NCBI RefSeq assembly: GCF_031191545.1
Contig: NZ_CP133472.1
Coordinates: forward strand, 1,488,001 to 1,552,000
DNA from: Schaalia odontolytica
GTDB taxonomy: Bacteria > Actinomycetota > Actinomycetes > Actinomycetales > Actinomycetaceae
Direction of reading: 5' to 3'
Length of the DNA: 64,000 nt
The first letter of the stretch is position 1, and each line of letters starts with the position of its first letter. The position numbers and the translations under genes were made by a program. Positions 8,401 to 16,958 of the stretch are shown piece after piece. A model generated the notes under the pieces. That model had not been told where the DNA came from, made no database searches, and saw only the letters and a list, made by a program, of their open reading frames with translations.

Positions 8401-9216
8401 TCAGTTGACGTCGACGATGACGGGAACGTGGTCCGAGGCCCCCTTGCCCTTGCGCTCGTCCCGGTCAATGTGCGCAGCGCTCACGCGCGCTGCGAGTGCC
8501 GGTGAACAGTAGGCGAAGTCGATGCGCATGCCCTCATTCTTGGGGAAGCGCAGCTTCTGGTAGTCCCAGTAGGTGTAGTTCGTGACGCGCTCGCGCGTGA
8601 CCTCGACCCACCCGTCCGCGGCGAAGGCGGCAAAGGCCTCGCGCTCGGGAGCCGAGACATGCGTGGCGCCCTCGAAGGCGTCCACGTCCCACACGTCCTC
8701 GTCGAGGGGGGCGACGTTCCAGTCGCCGACGAGCGCGATCTGTGCCGCTGGATCCGCCAGCCAGCTGCGCCCCTGCTCGGCAAGGTTCGCGAGCCACTCC
8801 AGCTTGTAGGCGTAGTGTGCGTGCGTGACTTCGCGGCCGTTGGGGACGTACAGGCTCCAGATCGTCATGGACGAGGCCTGCTGGTCCCGAGCGGGAAGGG
8901 CCTCAGTCGTGTCGACGGTGACGCCGAGCGCGCGGGCCTCGATCACCGGCGGCTCGCCGAACGCGGGCTGGGTGAGGAAGTGGTCCTGAGTCTCCACAAT
9001 CGGCAGTCGCGAGGCCACGGCGACGCCGTTCCACTGGTTGAGTCCGTGGATGGCGACCTGGTATCCGGCCGCCTCGAAGGGGGCGATGGGGAACTGGTCG
9101 GGCCGACATTTGATTTCCTGCATGGCCAGCACGTCCGTACCCGAGCGTTCGAGGAAGGCGATGACGCGGTCGACGCGCGTTCGGATGGAGTTAACGTTCC
9201 AGGTCGCAAATCTCAT
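8401..9216 (-). CDS. xthA: Exodeoxyribonuclease III family AP endonuclease
   Basis: 271 residues, the usual length. Signature motifs of the Xth family are all present: WNVNSI at the start, QEIKC, YVPNG, GDWNV, the YTYWDYQ block, RIDF and the final SDHVPV with the catalytic Asp-His. It removes 3'-blocking groups and cleaves at abasic sites in base-excision repair. On the minus strand a TAGGCT box (9224-9229) sits 7 bases before the ATG and no ribosome site is visible, so the mRNA is probably leaderless. Transcription converges on the palindrome at 8337-8364. Confidence 0.95.
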   Translation of the reverse strand: MRFATWNVNSIRTRVDRVIAFLERSGTDVLAMQEIKCRPDQFPIAPFEAAGYQVAIHGLNQWNGVAVASRLPIVETQDHFLTQPAFGEPPVIEARALGVTVDTTEALPARDQQASSMTIWSLYVPNGREVTHAHYAYKLEWLANLAEQGRSWLADPAAQIALVGDWNVAPLDEDVWDVDAFEGATHVSAPEREAFAAFAADGWVEVTRERVTNYTYWDYQKLRFPKNEGMRIDFAYCSPALAARVSAAHIDRDERKGKGASDHVPVIVDVN

Positions 9217-9310
9217 GGCCTTGAGCCTATCGGTGGGTCAGGGGAGCGGCTGCGTGAAACGTGTGTGAAACATGCCTGGTCCGTGTGAGTTGTGCGAGAG
9301 GTTATTTAGA

Positions 9311-9327
9311 GTGATAATGATTCTCAC
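9311..9327. promoter_or_regulatory. Zur-like (zinc uptake regulator) box
   Basis: GTGATAATGATTCTCAC is a near-perfect palindrome (only the centre and two positions break symmetry) that resembles the actinobacterial Zur box TGAAAATGATTTTCA. It lies 28 bases before the surface-protein ATG, where a repressor would block transcription. A Fur or DtxR reading is possible, but the spacing of the half-sites fits Zur best. Confidence 0.55.
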
Positions 9328-9355
9328 CTGCAACATAGCTAGAAAAGGCACCCGA

Positions 9356-12352
9356 ATGTCACACCTGCGACGCATCAGCACGGCTGCGCTCGCCCTCTTC
9401 CTGGCCCTCACCCCCGCCGCAGCGTGGGCCGGTCCCGACCAGGACAAGGACTGGATCGTTACCGGACAGCACGTTGATGCACCCATTCCCGTCTGGCACG
9501 ACGACACCAACAGCTTCAGCCTCAACACCATCAACCTGCCGATGGAAAAGACGGCGCTGTGGATCCCCAAGGCCTGGACCGGCACGAGCGACAAGGATGA
9601 GGCCAAGTCGCAGCTCGTCATCCCCGCGAAGCGCCCCGACCTGGCGTTCCTGGGTGCCGAGGGCACCGTCCTCAACGCCGCCCCTCAGAACCCCGGCCCC
9701 GGTAATACGCCCATCTGGGCTGGTCTTGGTGCCGGCGAGATCGGCGACACCGACAAGTTCGAGGGTGAGACCTACACCCTTGACCTCATCAGCGTCGACG
9801 GTCCGGGCCGCATGGAGATGTTTATCGACAACGGCGACAGCGTGAACCGCTTCCTCTCCAGCCATGACACCGCCTACCGCAGCGTCTACAATCCGCGCCA
9901 CACGCACCTGTACACGACCTTCACGCAGCCGGGTCGCTACGTCGCGAACTACAAAATGACAGCGCGAAGTGCCGACGGGAGTGCCATCTATTCCTCTCCG
10001 ATCACTCCGTTGGTCTGGCAGGTCGGCGGTGCGAACCCCGCCGACGGCACCATCAAGGATATTGAGTCCGCCTATAACGGTGCCCGCGCTGAGCGCGGTG
10101 ACGGCAACTCCGCGGCGCCCACGCTCACCCTGTCCCACCACGCTGAGCGTGAGCATCCCGGCGACAATCACCTGACCGACATCACGATCGACACCGGCGT
10201 CGCGACTGACACGGGTCGTGCGTGGATCACCGTCAACGGCTACTTCCTCACCGAGGTCGCCGTCGAAGGCGGCCGCGCGACCGTCTCCGAGCTGCTCGGC
10301 GCAGATGCCGCGGCAGTCCAGGCAATCTACATCCCCAGCGACTCTGCCTCGGCTCGCTGGATTTCGCAGACCGTTCAGTACTCACAGCGGGACACCGAAC
10401 CCGTCACCGTCGGCGGCACAGACACGATCCTCGGCCCCTCCAACCCGGACCCCGCACCCGTGTGGAACCCGGACCACCTGCCGATCTCGTCGCGTCGCGT
10501 CGAGGTCTCCTACGACCTCAAGCCCGGCACGACCGACCAGTACACGGCCACCGTGCGAGCTAACGATCCGAACCTGCGTGCCACCTACAAGATCGAGTTC
10601 CTCGAATCCAAGTGGGATTTCAGCCCCTGGTGTTCGATGGAAGGCACCCTGGGCGCGGGAGGCATGGACTCCAAGACGCAGGACCTCGGCGTGTGCCAGT
10701 CGGATCCGATGTACATGCGCGTCACCCTGAGCCCGCACCCCCTCTCCGACGCGGTCATGACCGTCGCCGAGGCCTCCGATGTCACCGTCGGTTCCCACGT
10801 GGGCCTCACCGCGATGCTCAAGATGCGCGACGGCATCGCCGCCCCCGAAGAGCCAGAACCCGCTCCTCAGCCGACTCCCGATCCTGCTCCCGCCCCCGAT
10901 AACGGCGGAAACGACACGACCCCGGACCCGGCCTCGTCCCTGCTGAGCGATCCCGTGGAGATCGCGCGCGGACACCTGGATGTGCGCCTTACTCAGGCGA
11001 GCGCAGGCAACGGTCTTACCTACGGCCTGGCCGTTAAGGACGACTCCCTGACCAACGCTCGCACCTCCGTGCTGCGTACCGTTGGATCCACGACCCTCGG
11101 GGTCGCCCCGAACGCGCGCTTCGTACGCCCCGCGTCTCTGTCTGACCCGAGCTACGACGTGCTCGGCCCGGTCGGTACCGCCACATACGTGCTGCCGGAG
11201 ACGCAGAAGAGCGACATCGTGTGGCCGGGCCTATCCACGGAGGGCATCGACTACGCTGCCCTGCCCGAGGGCGCTGACCTGACCCTGCATCTGGCGCAGG
11301 CCCCCGAGGGCGCGCGAGTAGCATTCTTCCAGGGAGGCACCTTCGGCGCGGGCGCGAAGGTCCACTTCGACTCGACAAAGGGCGACGGCGTCGTACACAC
11401 GACCGAGGCGACCCACATGCACGGCAACTGGGTCTTCAGTGCGCCGGGCACCTACCGCATCGAGGTTGGTGCGCGCAGCGGTGATCGTCAGCTCACGGAG
11501 CCGCAGTCCTTCACGGTGATCGTTCGCTCCGGACACCACAACGAGGCTCCCGCGCCGGCGGATGAAGAGCCCGTACCGACCCCGTCTCCCGGCCCCTCGC
11601 CTGCGCCCGAGCCGGTCCCCACCCCGGCACCCGAGCCGACGCCCGCGCCCACCGAGGAACCCGCGCCCACACCGAGCGTGGACCCGACACCTGCGCCCAC
11701 CGAGGAACCCGCGCCCACACCGAGCGTGGACCCGACACCTGCGCCCACCGAGGAACCCGCGCCCACACCGAGCGTGGACCCCGCTCCCATGCCGACGCCG
11801 TTCCCCGCGCCGACGACGGACCCCGCTCCGGCCCCGAGTGCCGAGCCCGCGCCAGCACCTGCACCGAACGCGAATCCCGCACCCTTGCCTCGTCCGTTCC
11901 CGGCACCCGCTCCCAGCGGTGGACCGGTGCGAGCGCCCGCAGCGCCCGCACCCGCGAGCAACGCAGGTACGCAGGCCCCGTCTGGCGTCACCCGCTCGGG
12001 ACCTCCCGCGGCGACGGGTAGTGGAGCAACCGGTGCGCCGTCCGCCCGCAGCAACGGGGTTAGTAGTGGAACGACCAGCTCCGCTCCGGTGACCGCACCG
12101 AAGGCCGCGCCCTCCGCCACCCCGAGCGCGAGTCCCTCGGCCGCTCCCCAAAGTGGCGCCCAGAGCGGTGCCCAAAGTGGAGATGCGGCTGGCCCCTCGA
12201 TCGGCACCAGCGACGCTGCGGCAAACGTGCCCATCGCGGCGGCAGCGGAATTGGGCCGCTCGGGTGGATGGAGCCCCTACTGGCTCGTTCTCCTCGTCAT
12301 CCCGGCGGCACTCGCCGGAGGCGGAGCCGGATACCTGATCCGGAGCCGATGA
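9356..12352 (+). CDS. Large surface-anchored protein with actinobacterial wall-associated (choice-of-anchor M type) domains
   Basis: 998 residues. The ATG at 9356 opens a clear signal peptide (basic MSHLRRI, hydrophobic core, cleavage near AAAWAG). The N-terminal half matches the actinobacterial surface-anchored domain (TIGR03769 type): a Trp-His-rich strand region, MEMFIDNGDSVNRFLSSHDT and HLYTTFTQPGRYVANY. A second similar domain lies at about 540-730 (THMHGNWVFSAPGTYRIEV). A Pro/Ala/Thr/Glu-rich stalk with three identical 16-residue units follows, then an Ala/Ser/Gly-rich stretch and a C-terminal membrane helix ending in RSR. No LPXTG motif is present, so it is held by the helix. Relatives accompany zinc/manganese ABC transporters, which fits the Zur-like box upstream, but no transporter gene is adjacent here. 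Confidence 0.8.
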   Translation: MSHLRRISTAALALFLALTPAAAWAGPDQDKDWIVTGQHVDAPIPVWHDDTNSFSLNTINLPMEKTALWIPKAWTGTSDKDEAKSQLVIPAKRPDLAFLGAEGTVLNAAPQNPGPGNTPIWAGLGAGEIGDTDKFEGETYTLDLISVDGPGRMEMFIDNGDSVNRFLSSHDTAYRSVYNPRHTHLYTTFTQPGRYVANYKMTARSADGSAIYSSPITPLVWQVGGANPADGTIKDIESAYNGARAERGDGNSAAPTLTLSHHAEREHPGDNHLTDITIDTGVATDTGRAWITVNGYFLTEVAVEGGRATVSELLGADAAAVQAIYIPSDSASARWISQTVQYSQRDTEPVTVGGTDTILGPSNPDPAPVWNPDHLPISSRRVEVSYDLKPGTTDQYTATVRANDPNLRATYKIEFLESKWDFSPWCSMEGTLGAGGMDSKTQDLGVCQSDPMYMRVTLSPHPLSDAVMTVAEASDVTVGSHVGLTAMLKMRDGIAAPEEPEPAPQPTPDPAPAPDNGGNDTTPDPASSLLSDPVEIARGHLDVRLTQASAGNGLTYGLAVKDDSLTNARTSVLRTVGSTTLGVAPNARFVRPASLSDPSYDVLGPVGTATYVLPETQKSDIVWPGLSTEGIDYAALPEGADLTLHLAQAPEGARVAFFQGGTFGAGAKVHFDSTKGDGVVHTTEATHMHGNWVFSAPGTYRIEVGARSGDRQLTEPQSFTVIVRSGHHNEAPAPADEEPVPTPSPGPSPAPEPVPTPAPEPTPAPTEEPAPTPSVDPTPAPTEEPAPTPSVDPTPAPTEEPAPTPSVDPAPMPTPFPAPTTDPAPAPSAEPAPAPAPNANPAPLPRPFPAPAPSGGPVRAPAAPAPASNAGTQAPSGVTRSGPPAATGSGATGAPSARSNGVSSGTTSSAPVTAPKAAPSATPSASPSAAPQSGAQSGAQSGDAAGPSIGTSDAAANVPIAAAAELGRSGGWSPYWLVLLVIPAALAGGGAGYLIRSR
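11645..11788 (+). repeat. Three tandem 48-base coding repeats
   Basis: Three copies of a 48-base unit encode a 16-residue Pro/Ala/Thr/Glu segment (PAPTEEPAPTPSVDPT) in the stalk of the surface protein. The copies are almost identical in DNA, so the array is recent and probably variable in length between strains. Confidence 0.85.
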
Positions 12353-12361
12353 CACGCCAAA

Positions 12362-12394
12362 CCGGGGCGGGACGCACCTGCGTTCCCGCCCCGG
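12362..12394 (+). terminator. Terminator of the surface-protein gene
   Basis: CCGGGGCGGGA / TCCCGCCCCGG with an 11-base loop, starting 10 bases after the stop codon. Confidence 0.75.
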
Positions 12395-12433
12395 CATCGT
12401 GCCGCCGCACGCCCGCAGCGCTAGACTTCCCCC

Positions 12434-13222
12434 ATGGGAACAGCGCTGGTCACCGGAGCGACTTCCGGCATTGGTGAAGAATTCTGTTGGCAGCTCGCAG
12501 CCGCGGGCCACGACCTGGTGCTCGTCGCGCGCCGCGAGGACGCCCTGAGCGCGATCGCAGAAACGCTCACGAGCGTTGCCGGCGTGCGCGTCGAGGTGAT
12601 CGCCGCTGACCTGTCCACCGACGAAGGATGCGCGCGCGTCGCGGACCGCCTCGACGTGGGAGGCCCCGCCGACCGTGACAAACTAGACCTGGCACCCGTC
12701 GACCTCCTCGTCAACAACGCAGGATTTGGGTTGGGAACCGAATTCCTGGACAACAGCCTCGAGAACGAAATCAACGGACTGAACGTCATGGTCCGAGCCG
12801 TCATGACACTTGCCCACCATGCCGGGATTTCCATGCGCTCGCGCGGGCGCGGTGCCATCCTCAACGTCGGCTCGGTCGCCTCGCGCACCGGCGCGGGCAC
12901 CTACTCCGCCCACAAGGCCTGGGTCGTCGCCTTCACTGAGGGGCTTGCGGCCGAGCTCAAGGACTCCGGCATCACCGCGACCGTCGTATGCCCCGGCCCC
13001 GTCGACACCCCATTCTTTGAGCGTGCGGGCGTCGACATGCGTGCGACGCCTTCCTGGCTCATGGCCAGCCCCGAACAGGTCGTGACAGAAGCCCTCGACG
13101 CCGTGCGCGCAGGCCGCGTCCAGGTCACCCCCACGATCCCCTACAAGGTCGCGATGGGGGCCATGAAGATCGCCCCGCGCTGGGTGACCGCGCGCGCCAT
13201 GCGCTCCGTTCCCCACATGTGA
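12434..13222 (+). CDS. Short-chain dehydrogenase/reductase (classical SDR)
   Basis: 262 residues. Classical SDR motifs are present: TGATSGIG cofactor loop (residues 7-14), ARRE after the second strand (favouring NADPH), LLVNNAGFG, the catalytic Ser in NVGSVAS, and YSAHK (Tyr-x-x-x-Lys). The C-terminal PGPVDTPFF is typical of the DltE/YqjQ-like branch. The substrate is unknown. A TAGACT box at 12422-12427 is 6 bases before the ATG with no ribosome site, so a leaderless transcript is likely. It converges with pyrE on a strong shared terminator. Confidence 0.9.
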   Translation: MGTALVTGATSGIGEEFCWQLAAAGHDLVLVARREDALSAIAETLTSVAGVRVEVIAADLSTDEGCARVADRLDVGGPADRDKLDLAPVDLLVNNAGFGLGTEFLDNSLENEINGLNVMVRAVMTLAHHAGISMRSRGRGAILNVGSVASRTGAGTYSAHKAWVVAFTEGLAAELKDSGITATVVCPGPVDTPFFERAGVDMRATPSWLMASPEQVVTEALDAVRAGRVQVTPTIPYKVAMGAMKIAPRWVTARAMRSVPHM

Positions 13223-13237
13223 GCACGCGGCAGCAAA

Positions 13238-13278
13238 GAGGCCGGGGCCGGGTTCGCGCAAAACCCGGCCCCGGCCTC
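13238..13278. terminator. Bidirectional terminator between SDR and pyrE
   Basis: Perfect 17-base arms (13238-13254 and 13262-13278), reading GAGGCCGGGGCCGGGTT on the left, with a 7-base loop. It carries the recurring GAGGCCGGGG word. Confidence 0.85.
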
Positions 13279-13296
13279 GTCGATGCGAGCGGAGGA

Positions 13297-13866
13297 TTAG
13301 GCCAGGCCGATGTCCTCAAGGCCCAGCGCGTAGAAGTACGGGAAGCCCTCGGCCTCAATGCGCTCCTTGGCACCCGTCGCACGGTCGACGATCACCGCGA
13401 CGGCGACGACGTTCGCGCCGGCCTCGCGCAGGGCGAGCGCGGCCTCCAGCGGGGAGCCGCCGGTCGTGGACGTATCCTCGAGGACGACGACGTTCTTGCC
13501 GACGACATCCGGTCCCTCGATGCGACGCTTCATGCCGTGATCCTTCGCGGCCTTACGCACGACGAAAGCGTCCAGGTCCAGGCCGCGCGAGGCGGCGGCG
13601 TGCATCATCGCGGTCGCGACGGGATCTGCGCCCATCGTCAGGCCGCCGACGGCCACGTACTCCTCGCCCACCGCGAAGCCGGACTCCTCCAGGAGATCCA
13701 GCATGACGTGGCCGATGAGGGGAGCCGCCTCGTGGTGCAGCGTCGAGCGGCGCATATCGACGTAGAAGTCGGACTCACGGCCCGACGCTAGCGTGACCTT
13801 CTCGTGAATGACGGAAAGTTCCTGGACGAGGCCAGCCAGGCGTGCCCTGTGGGAATCGTTAGTCAT
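13297..13866 (-). CDS. pyrE: Orotate phosphoribosyltransferase
   Basis: 189 residues, matching the actinobacterial PyrE length. The PRPP-binding motif VVVLEDTSTTGGSPLEA is present at about residues 123-139, with the catalytic Lys region VVRKAAKDHGMKRRIEG and the N-terminal LASGRESDFYVDMRR. The enzyme joins orotate to PRPP to give OMP in pyrimidine synthesis. The ATG is preceded by GGAAGGAAC. It lies 26 bases after the HAD hydrolase and is probably in one operon with it. Other pyr genes are not in the window. Confidence 0.97.
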   Translation of the reverse strand: MTNDSHRARLAGLVQELSVIHEKVTLASGRESDFYVDMRRSTLHHEAAPLIGHVMLDLLEESGFAVGEEYVAVGGLTMGADPVATAMMHAAASRGLDLDAFVVRKAAKDHGMKRRIEGPDVVGKNVVVLEDTSTTGGSPLEAALALREAGANVVAVAVIVDRATGAKERIEAEGFPYFYALGLEDIGLA

Positions 13867-13892
13867 GGGTGTTCCTTCCGGATCGGTGTGGG

Positions 13893-14714
13893 TCAGTGTG
13901 CCGCCTCGACGAGCTCGATGAGATCGCCGATGCCCTCGTGGATACCGAAGGGGCGGAACGGGTAACTGCGGATATCGTCGTAGGCCGTGGAACCCGACAG
14001 GACCAGGTGGGTGCGCAGGCCGGCCTCGACGCCCGCGCGCACGTCCGTGTCCATGCGGTCGCCGACCATGGCGGCGCTCTCGGAGTGCGCGCCGATCTTG
14101 TTCAGGCCCGCGCGGATCATGACGGGGTTCGGCTTACCGACGAAGTAGGGCTTCTGGCCGGTCGCCGCCGTGATCATCGCTGCGATCGCGCCGCAGGCGG
14201 GCAGGGTGCCCTCGTCGGAGGGGCCCGATACGTCAGGATTGGTCGCGATGAACTTAGCGCCGCCCTCGATCAGGCGGATCGCGAGGGTGAGAGCGCGAAA
14301 GTCGTAGGAACGTACCTCGCCGAGCACCACGTACTCGGGGTCGGTCTCCGTCATCACGTATCCCGCGGAGTGGATCGCAGTGGTCAGGCCGGCCTCGCCA
14401 ATGACGAAGGCGGTTGAGCCGGGGGACTGCTGCTGCAGGAACGCGGCCGTCGCGTTCGCCGAGGTCCAGATGTTCTCTTCGGGAATGTCCAGGCCCGAGT
14501 TCGCCAGGCGGGCGGACAGGTCGCGGTTGGTGAACACCGAGTTGTTGGTGAGGACCAGGAAGGGGAACCGATTGCCGCGTAGTGCCGCGAGGAATTCATT
14601 CGCGCCGGGCAGAGCGCGATTCTCCTTGACCAGGACGCCGTCCATGTCGGAAAGCCACGCGGTCACGGGCGGCAGATCGGCCAGGGCAGTGGGTTCGTGC
14701 GTGGGGGCAGTCAT
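13893..14714 (-). CDS. HAD-superfamily (class IIA, NagD-like) phosphatase
   Basis: 273 residues. HAD motif I is WLSDMDGVLV, motif II LVLTNNS, motif III includes the Lys of VGKPNP, and motif IV is MVGDRMDTDVRAG; the C2a-type cap lies between. Members dephosphorylate nucleotides or sugar phosphates, and the placement just before pyrE makes a nucleotide substrate plausible. On the minus strand a TAGAAT box (14721-14726) is 6 bases before the ATG, so the transcript looks leaderless; the GGAGG in that gap is too close to the ATG to serve as a ribosome site. Confidence 0.88.
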   Translation of the reverse strand: MTAPTHEPTALADLPPVTAWLSDMDGVLVKENRALPGANEFLAALRGNRFPFLVLTNNSVFTNRDLSARLANSGLDIPEENIWTSANATAAFLQQQSPGSTAFVIGEAGLTTAIHSAGYVMTETDPEYVVLGEVRSYDFRALTLAIRLIEGGAKFIATNPDVSGPSDEGTLPACGAIAAMITAATGQKPYFVGKPNPVMIRAGLNKIGAHSESAAMVGDRMDTDVRAGVEAGLRTHLVLSGSTAYDDIRSYPFRPFGIHEGIGDLIELVEAAH

Positions 14715-14720
14715 GCCTCC

Positions 14721-14749
14721 ATTCTACGGTGCCGCTAGGGTGGGTTCCG
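14721..14749. promoter_or_regulatory. Divergent leaderless promoter pair
   Basis: Within 34 bases the HAD gene (minus strand, -10 box TAGAAT at 14721-14726) and the TrmH gene (plus strand, -10 box TAGGGT at 14736-14741) each have a box ending 6-7 bases before the start codon. Confidence 0.5.
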
Positions 14750-15444
14750 TGAACGAGTTCGAAAATGGGTGTGACATCGCGCGTGACGGCGCGTGCGGAA
14801 CCAACGAGGTCGGGGCCGGGCGAAACGTGCAGGTCGGGGTTGGTCCGTGGCCGGGAGGGGAGGACGCCTGGCCCGTCGGTGAACACTACGACCGGGAGCT
14901 CCTTGCCGCTGGGGATCGGCGCAACGTTGAGAATCGCTACCGCTATTGGACGATGGACGCGATCCGCGCGGACATTGCCGCCCGCTCCCTGCCCTTCGAG
15001 GTTGCTATCGAAAACCTCGATCACGACTTCAACATTGGGGCGATCGTGCGTACTGCGAATGCTATGGGGGCCTGCCGCGTCCACGTCGTGGGGCGTAAGC
15101 GGTGGAACCGCCGCGGCGCTATGGTCACCGACCGCTACCTGCCGGTGGATCATTGCCGCGAGGTGGCTGACCTCGTCGAGCACTGCGTTCGTGAGGGCCT
15201 GACGCTCGTCGGTGTTGACAATGTCGAGGGGTCCGTCGCGCTCGAAAGCGCTACGTTGCCCGAACGCGCATGCCTAGTGTTCGGCTCCGAGGCGTCCGGA
15301 TTGAGCGACGACATGATCGAGGTATGCGAGGTCGTCGTCGCCATTACTCAGCGTGGTTCGACGCGTTCCATGAATGTCGGTCATGCCGCAGCGATCGTTA
15401 TGTGGGCACACGCGTCGCGTCTTGACGCGGCGGAAGAAGCCTGA
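14749..15444 (+). CDS. SpoU/TrmH-family RNA 2'-O-methyltransferase
   Basis: 231 residues from the GTG at 14749; the longer frame from 14380 overlaps the opposite-strand HAD gene and is rejected. The three SPOUT motifs are present: NLDHDFNIGAIVRTANAMGA (motif 1), LVFGSEASGLSDDM (motif 2) and RGSTRSMNVGHAAAIVMW (motif 3, with the knot and SAM site). The enzyme methylates a ribose in tRNA or rRNA; the target cannot be assigned, though TrmH (tRNA G18) is the closest architecture. The first 50 residues are an unusual acidic/Gly-rich extension. The -10 box TAGGGT lies 7 bases before the GTG. Confidence 0.88.
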   Translation: MNEFENGCDIARDGACGTNEVGAGRNVQVGVGPWPGGEDAWPVGEHYDRELLAAGDRRNVENRYRYWTMDAIRADIAARSLPFEVAIENLDHDFNIGAIVRTANAMGACRVHVVGRKRWNRRGAMVTDRYLPVDHCREVADLVEHCVREGLTLVGVDNVEGSVALESATLPERACLVFGSEASGLSDDMIEVCEVVVAITQRGSTRSMNVGHAAAIVMWAHASRLDAAEEA

Positions 15445-15531
15445 CTGTCGCTCGAGTTGTCACCCTCATGTGCAGCGTCTAACGGATGTCCAGATCTGCC
15501 TCTCAGGCTCCTTTGACGGCCTCAAGGGGCG

Positions 15532-15819
15532 GGTGACAACAAGGGTGCGTCTGACACAGTCGGCAACACCGTCCTGGTGGCGCCCCAGGACAACGTCCCC
15601 GGCACCGTCGTCCTGCCCGTCGCGACTAATGACTCCTACCTTCGATTCCGTGGAACGAGCGCGCAGGGAGACGTCGCAACGACGCTCACCGCCGGCACGG
15701 CTGTCGCCGAACTCGGAGCGTGTCGGCCGCTCCAACTGACGAATAACAGCAGGGGACGGGTTGGAAGAAATGCTGTCCAAACGGGACTTCCTTCCCCTCC
15801 TCACTCGTGCAAAATGTGA
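15532..15819 (+). pseudogene. Possible decayed coding fragment
   Basis: In the 420-base gap between trmH and fbaA, one frame is open for about 95 codons from a stop at 15514 to 15819 without a ribosome site or convincing start. The translation (GDNKGASDTVGNTVLVAPQD, then VPGTVVLPVATNDSYLRF) looks like real protein, with Val/Thr-rich beta character as in extracellular proteins, and then loses that character after about 15720. It may be the remnant of a surface protein. No match can be named. Confidence 0.3.
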
Positions 15820-15864
15820 GAGAATCGATCACGACAAAACTGTCACTCGATTAGGAGGCTCCAA

Positions 15865-16890
15865 GTGCCTATCGCAACCCCTGAGGTCTATGCAGAGATG
15901 CTGAATCGCGCACGGGATGGCAAGTTCGCCTACCCTGCGATCAACGTGACCTCGTCCCAGACCATCACCGCCGCCCTCCAGGGCTTCGCCGAGGCCGAGT
16001 CCGACGGTATCCTCCAGGTGTCCGTCGGTGGTGCCGAGTACGGCTCCGGCTCTACCATCAAGAACCGCGTCACCGGCTCGCTGGCCCTCGCAGCTTACGC
16101 GACCGAGGTTGCCAAGAACTACGGTATCACCGTGGCCCTGCACACTGACCACTGCGCCAAGCAGAACATCGACTCCTGGGTCCGCCCCCTCCTCGAGATC
16201 GAGGCTGGCCAGGTTGCCGAAGGCAAGCTGCCCACCTTCCAGTCTCACATGTGGGACGGTTCCGCCATCGATCTCGATGAGAACCTCGAGATCGCTAAGG
16301 AACTGCTCGCCCTGTCCGTCAAGGCCAACACCATCCTCGAGATCGAGGTCGGCGCGGTCGGCGGTGAGGAAGACGGCGTCGTCGGAGAGATCAACGAGAA
16401 GCTGTACACCACCACGGCCGACGGCATCAAGACCGTCGAGGCCCTGGGCCTGGGCGAGAACGGTCGCTACCTGACCGCTCTGACCTTCGGCAACGTGCAC
16501 GGTGCCTACAAGCCCGGCCACGTGAAGCTGCGTCCCGAGCTGCTCGGCACCATTCAGGAAGAGGTCGCCGCTCACTACGGCCTGGACCACCGTCCCTTCG
16601 ACCTGGTCATGCATGGTGGCTCCGGCTCCACCGCCGAGGAGATCGCCACCGCTGTCGCCAACGGCGTCATCAAGATGAACGTCGACACCGACACGCAGTA
16701 CGCCTTCACCCGTCCGGTCGTTGACCACATGCTGCGCAACTACGACGGCGTCCTCAAGATCGACGGCGAGGTTGGCATCAAGAAGCAGTACGACCCGCGT
16801 ACGTGGGGCAAGTCGGCTGAGGCAGGCATGGCCGCCCGCGTCGTCGAGGCCTGCGAGCGCCTGGGCGCCACCGGCACCCAGATGCGCTGA
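15865..16890 (+). CDS. fbaA: Class II fructose-bisphosphate aldolase
   Basis: 341 residues from a GTG behind a perfect AGGAGG. Class II zinc-aldolase motifs are visible: YPAINVTSSQT, ALHTDHCAKQ (zinc His), EIEVGAVGGEEDGV (catalytic and second-shell acids), TFGNVHGAYKPGHVKL (zinc His), VMHGGSGS and KMNVDTDTQYAF. It cleaves fructose 1,6-bisphosphate to DHAP and glyceraldehyde 3-phosphate. It is a single-gene unit ending in a strong terminator. Confidence 0.97.
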   Translation: MPIATPEVYAEMLNRARDGKFAYPAINVTSSQTITAALQGFAEAESDGILQVSVGGAEYGSGSTIKNRVTGSLALAAYATEVAKNYGITVALHTDHCAKQNIDSWVRPLLEIEAGQVAEGKLPTFQSHMWDGSAIDLDENLEIAKELLALSVKANTILEIEVGAVGGEEDGVVGEINEKLYTTTADGIKTVEALGLGENGRYLTALTFGNVHGAYKPGHVKLRPELLGTIQEEVAAHYGLDHRPFDLVMHGGSGSTAEEIATAVANGVIKMNVDTDTQYAFTRPVVDHMLRNYDGVLKIDGEVGIKKQYDPRTWGKSAEAGMAARVVEACERLGATGTQMR

Positions 16891-16927
16891 AACCTTTGCT
16901 GATGGCCGCCTAGCGGCCCGGCGCATG

Positions 16928-16958
16928 AGCCGCCCGACCCCCGTGGGGTCGGGCGGCT
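16928..16958 (+). terminator. Terminator of fbaA
   Basis: AGCCGCCCGACCCC / GGGGTCGGGCGGCT with a 3-base loop, followed by TCGTTGT. Confidence 0.85.
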
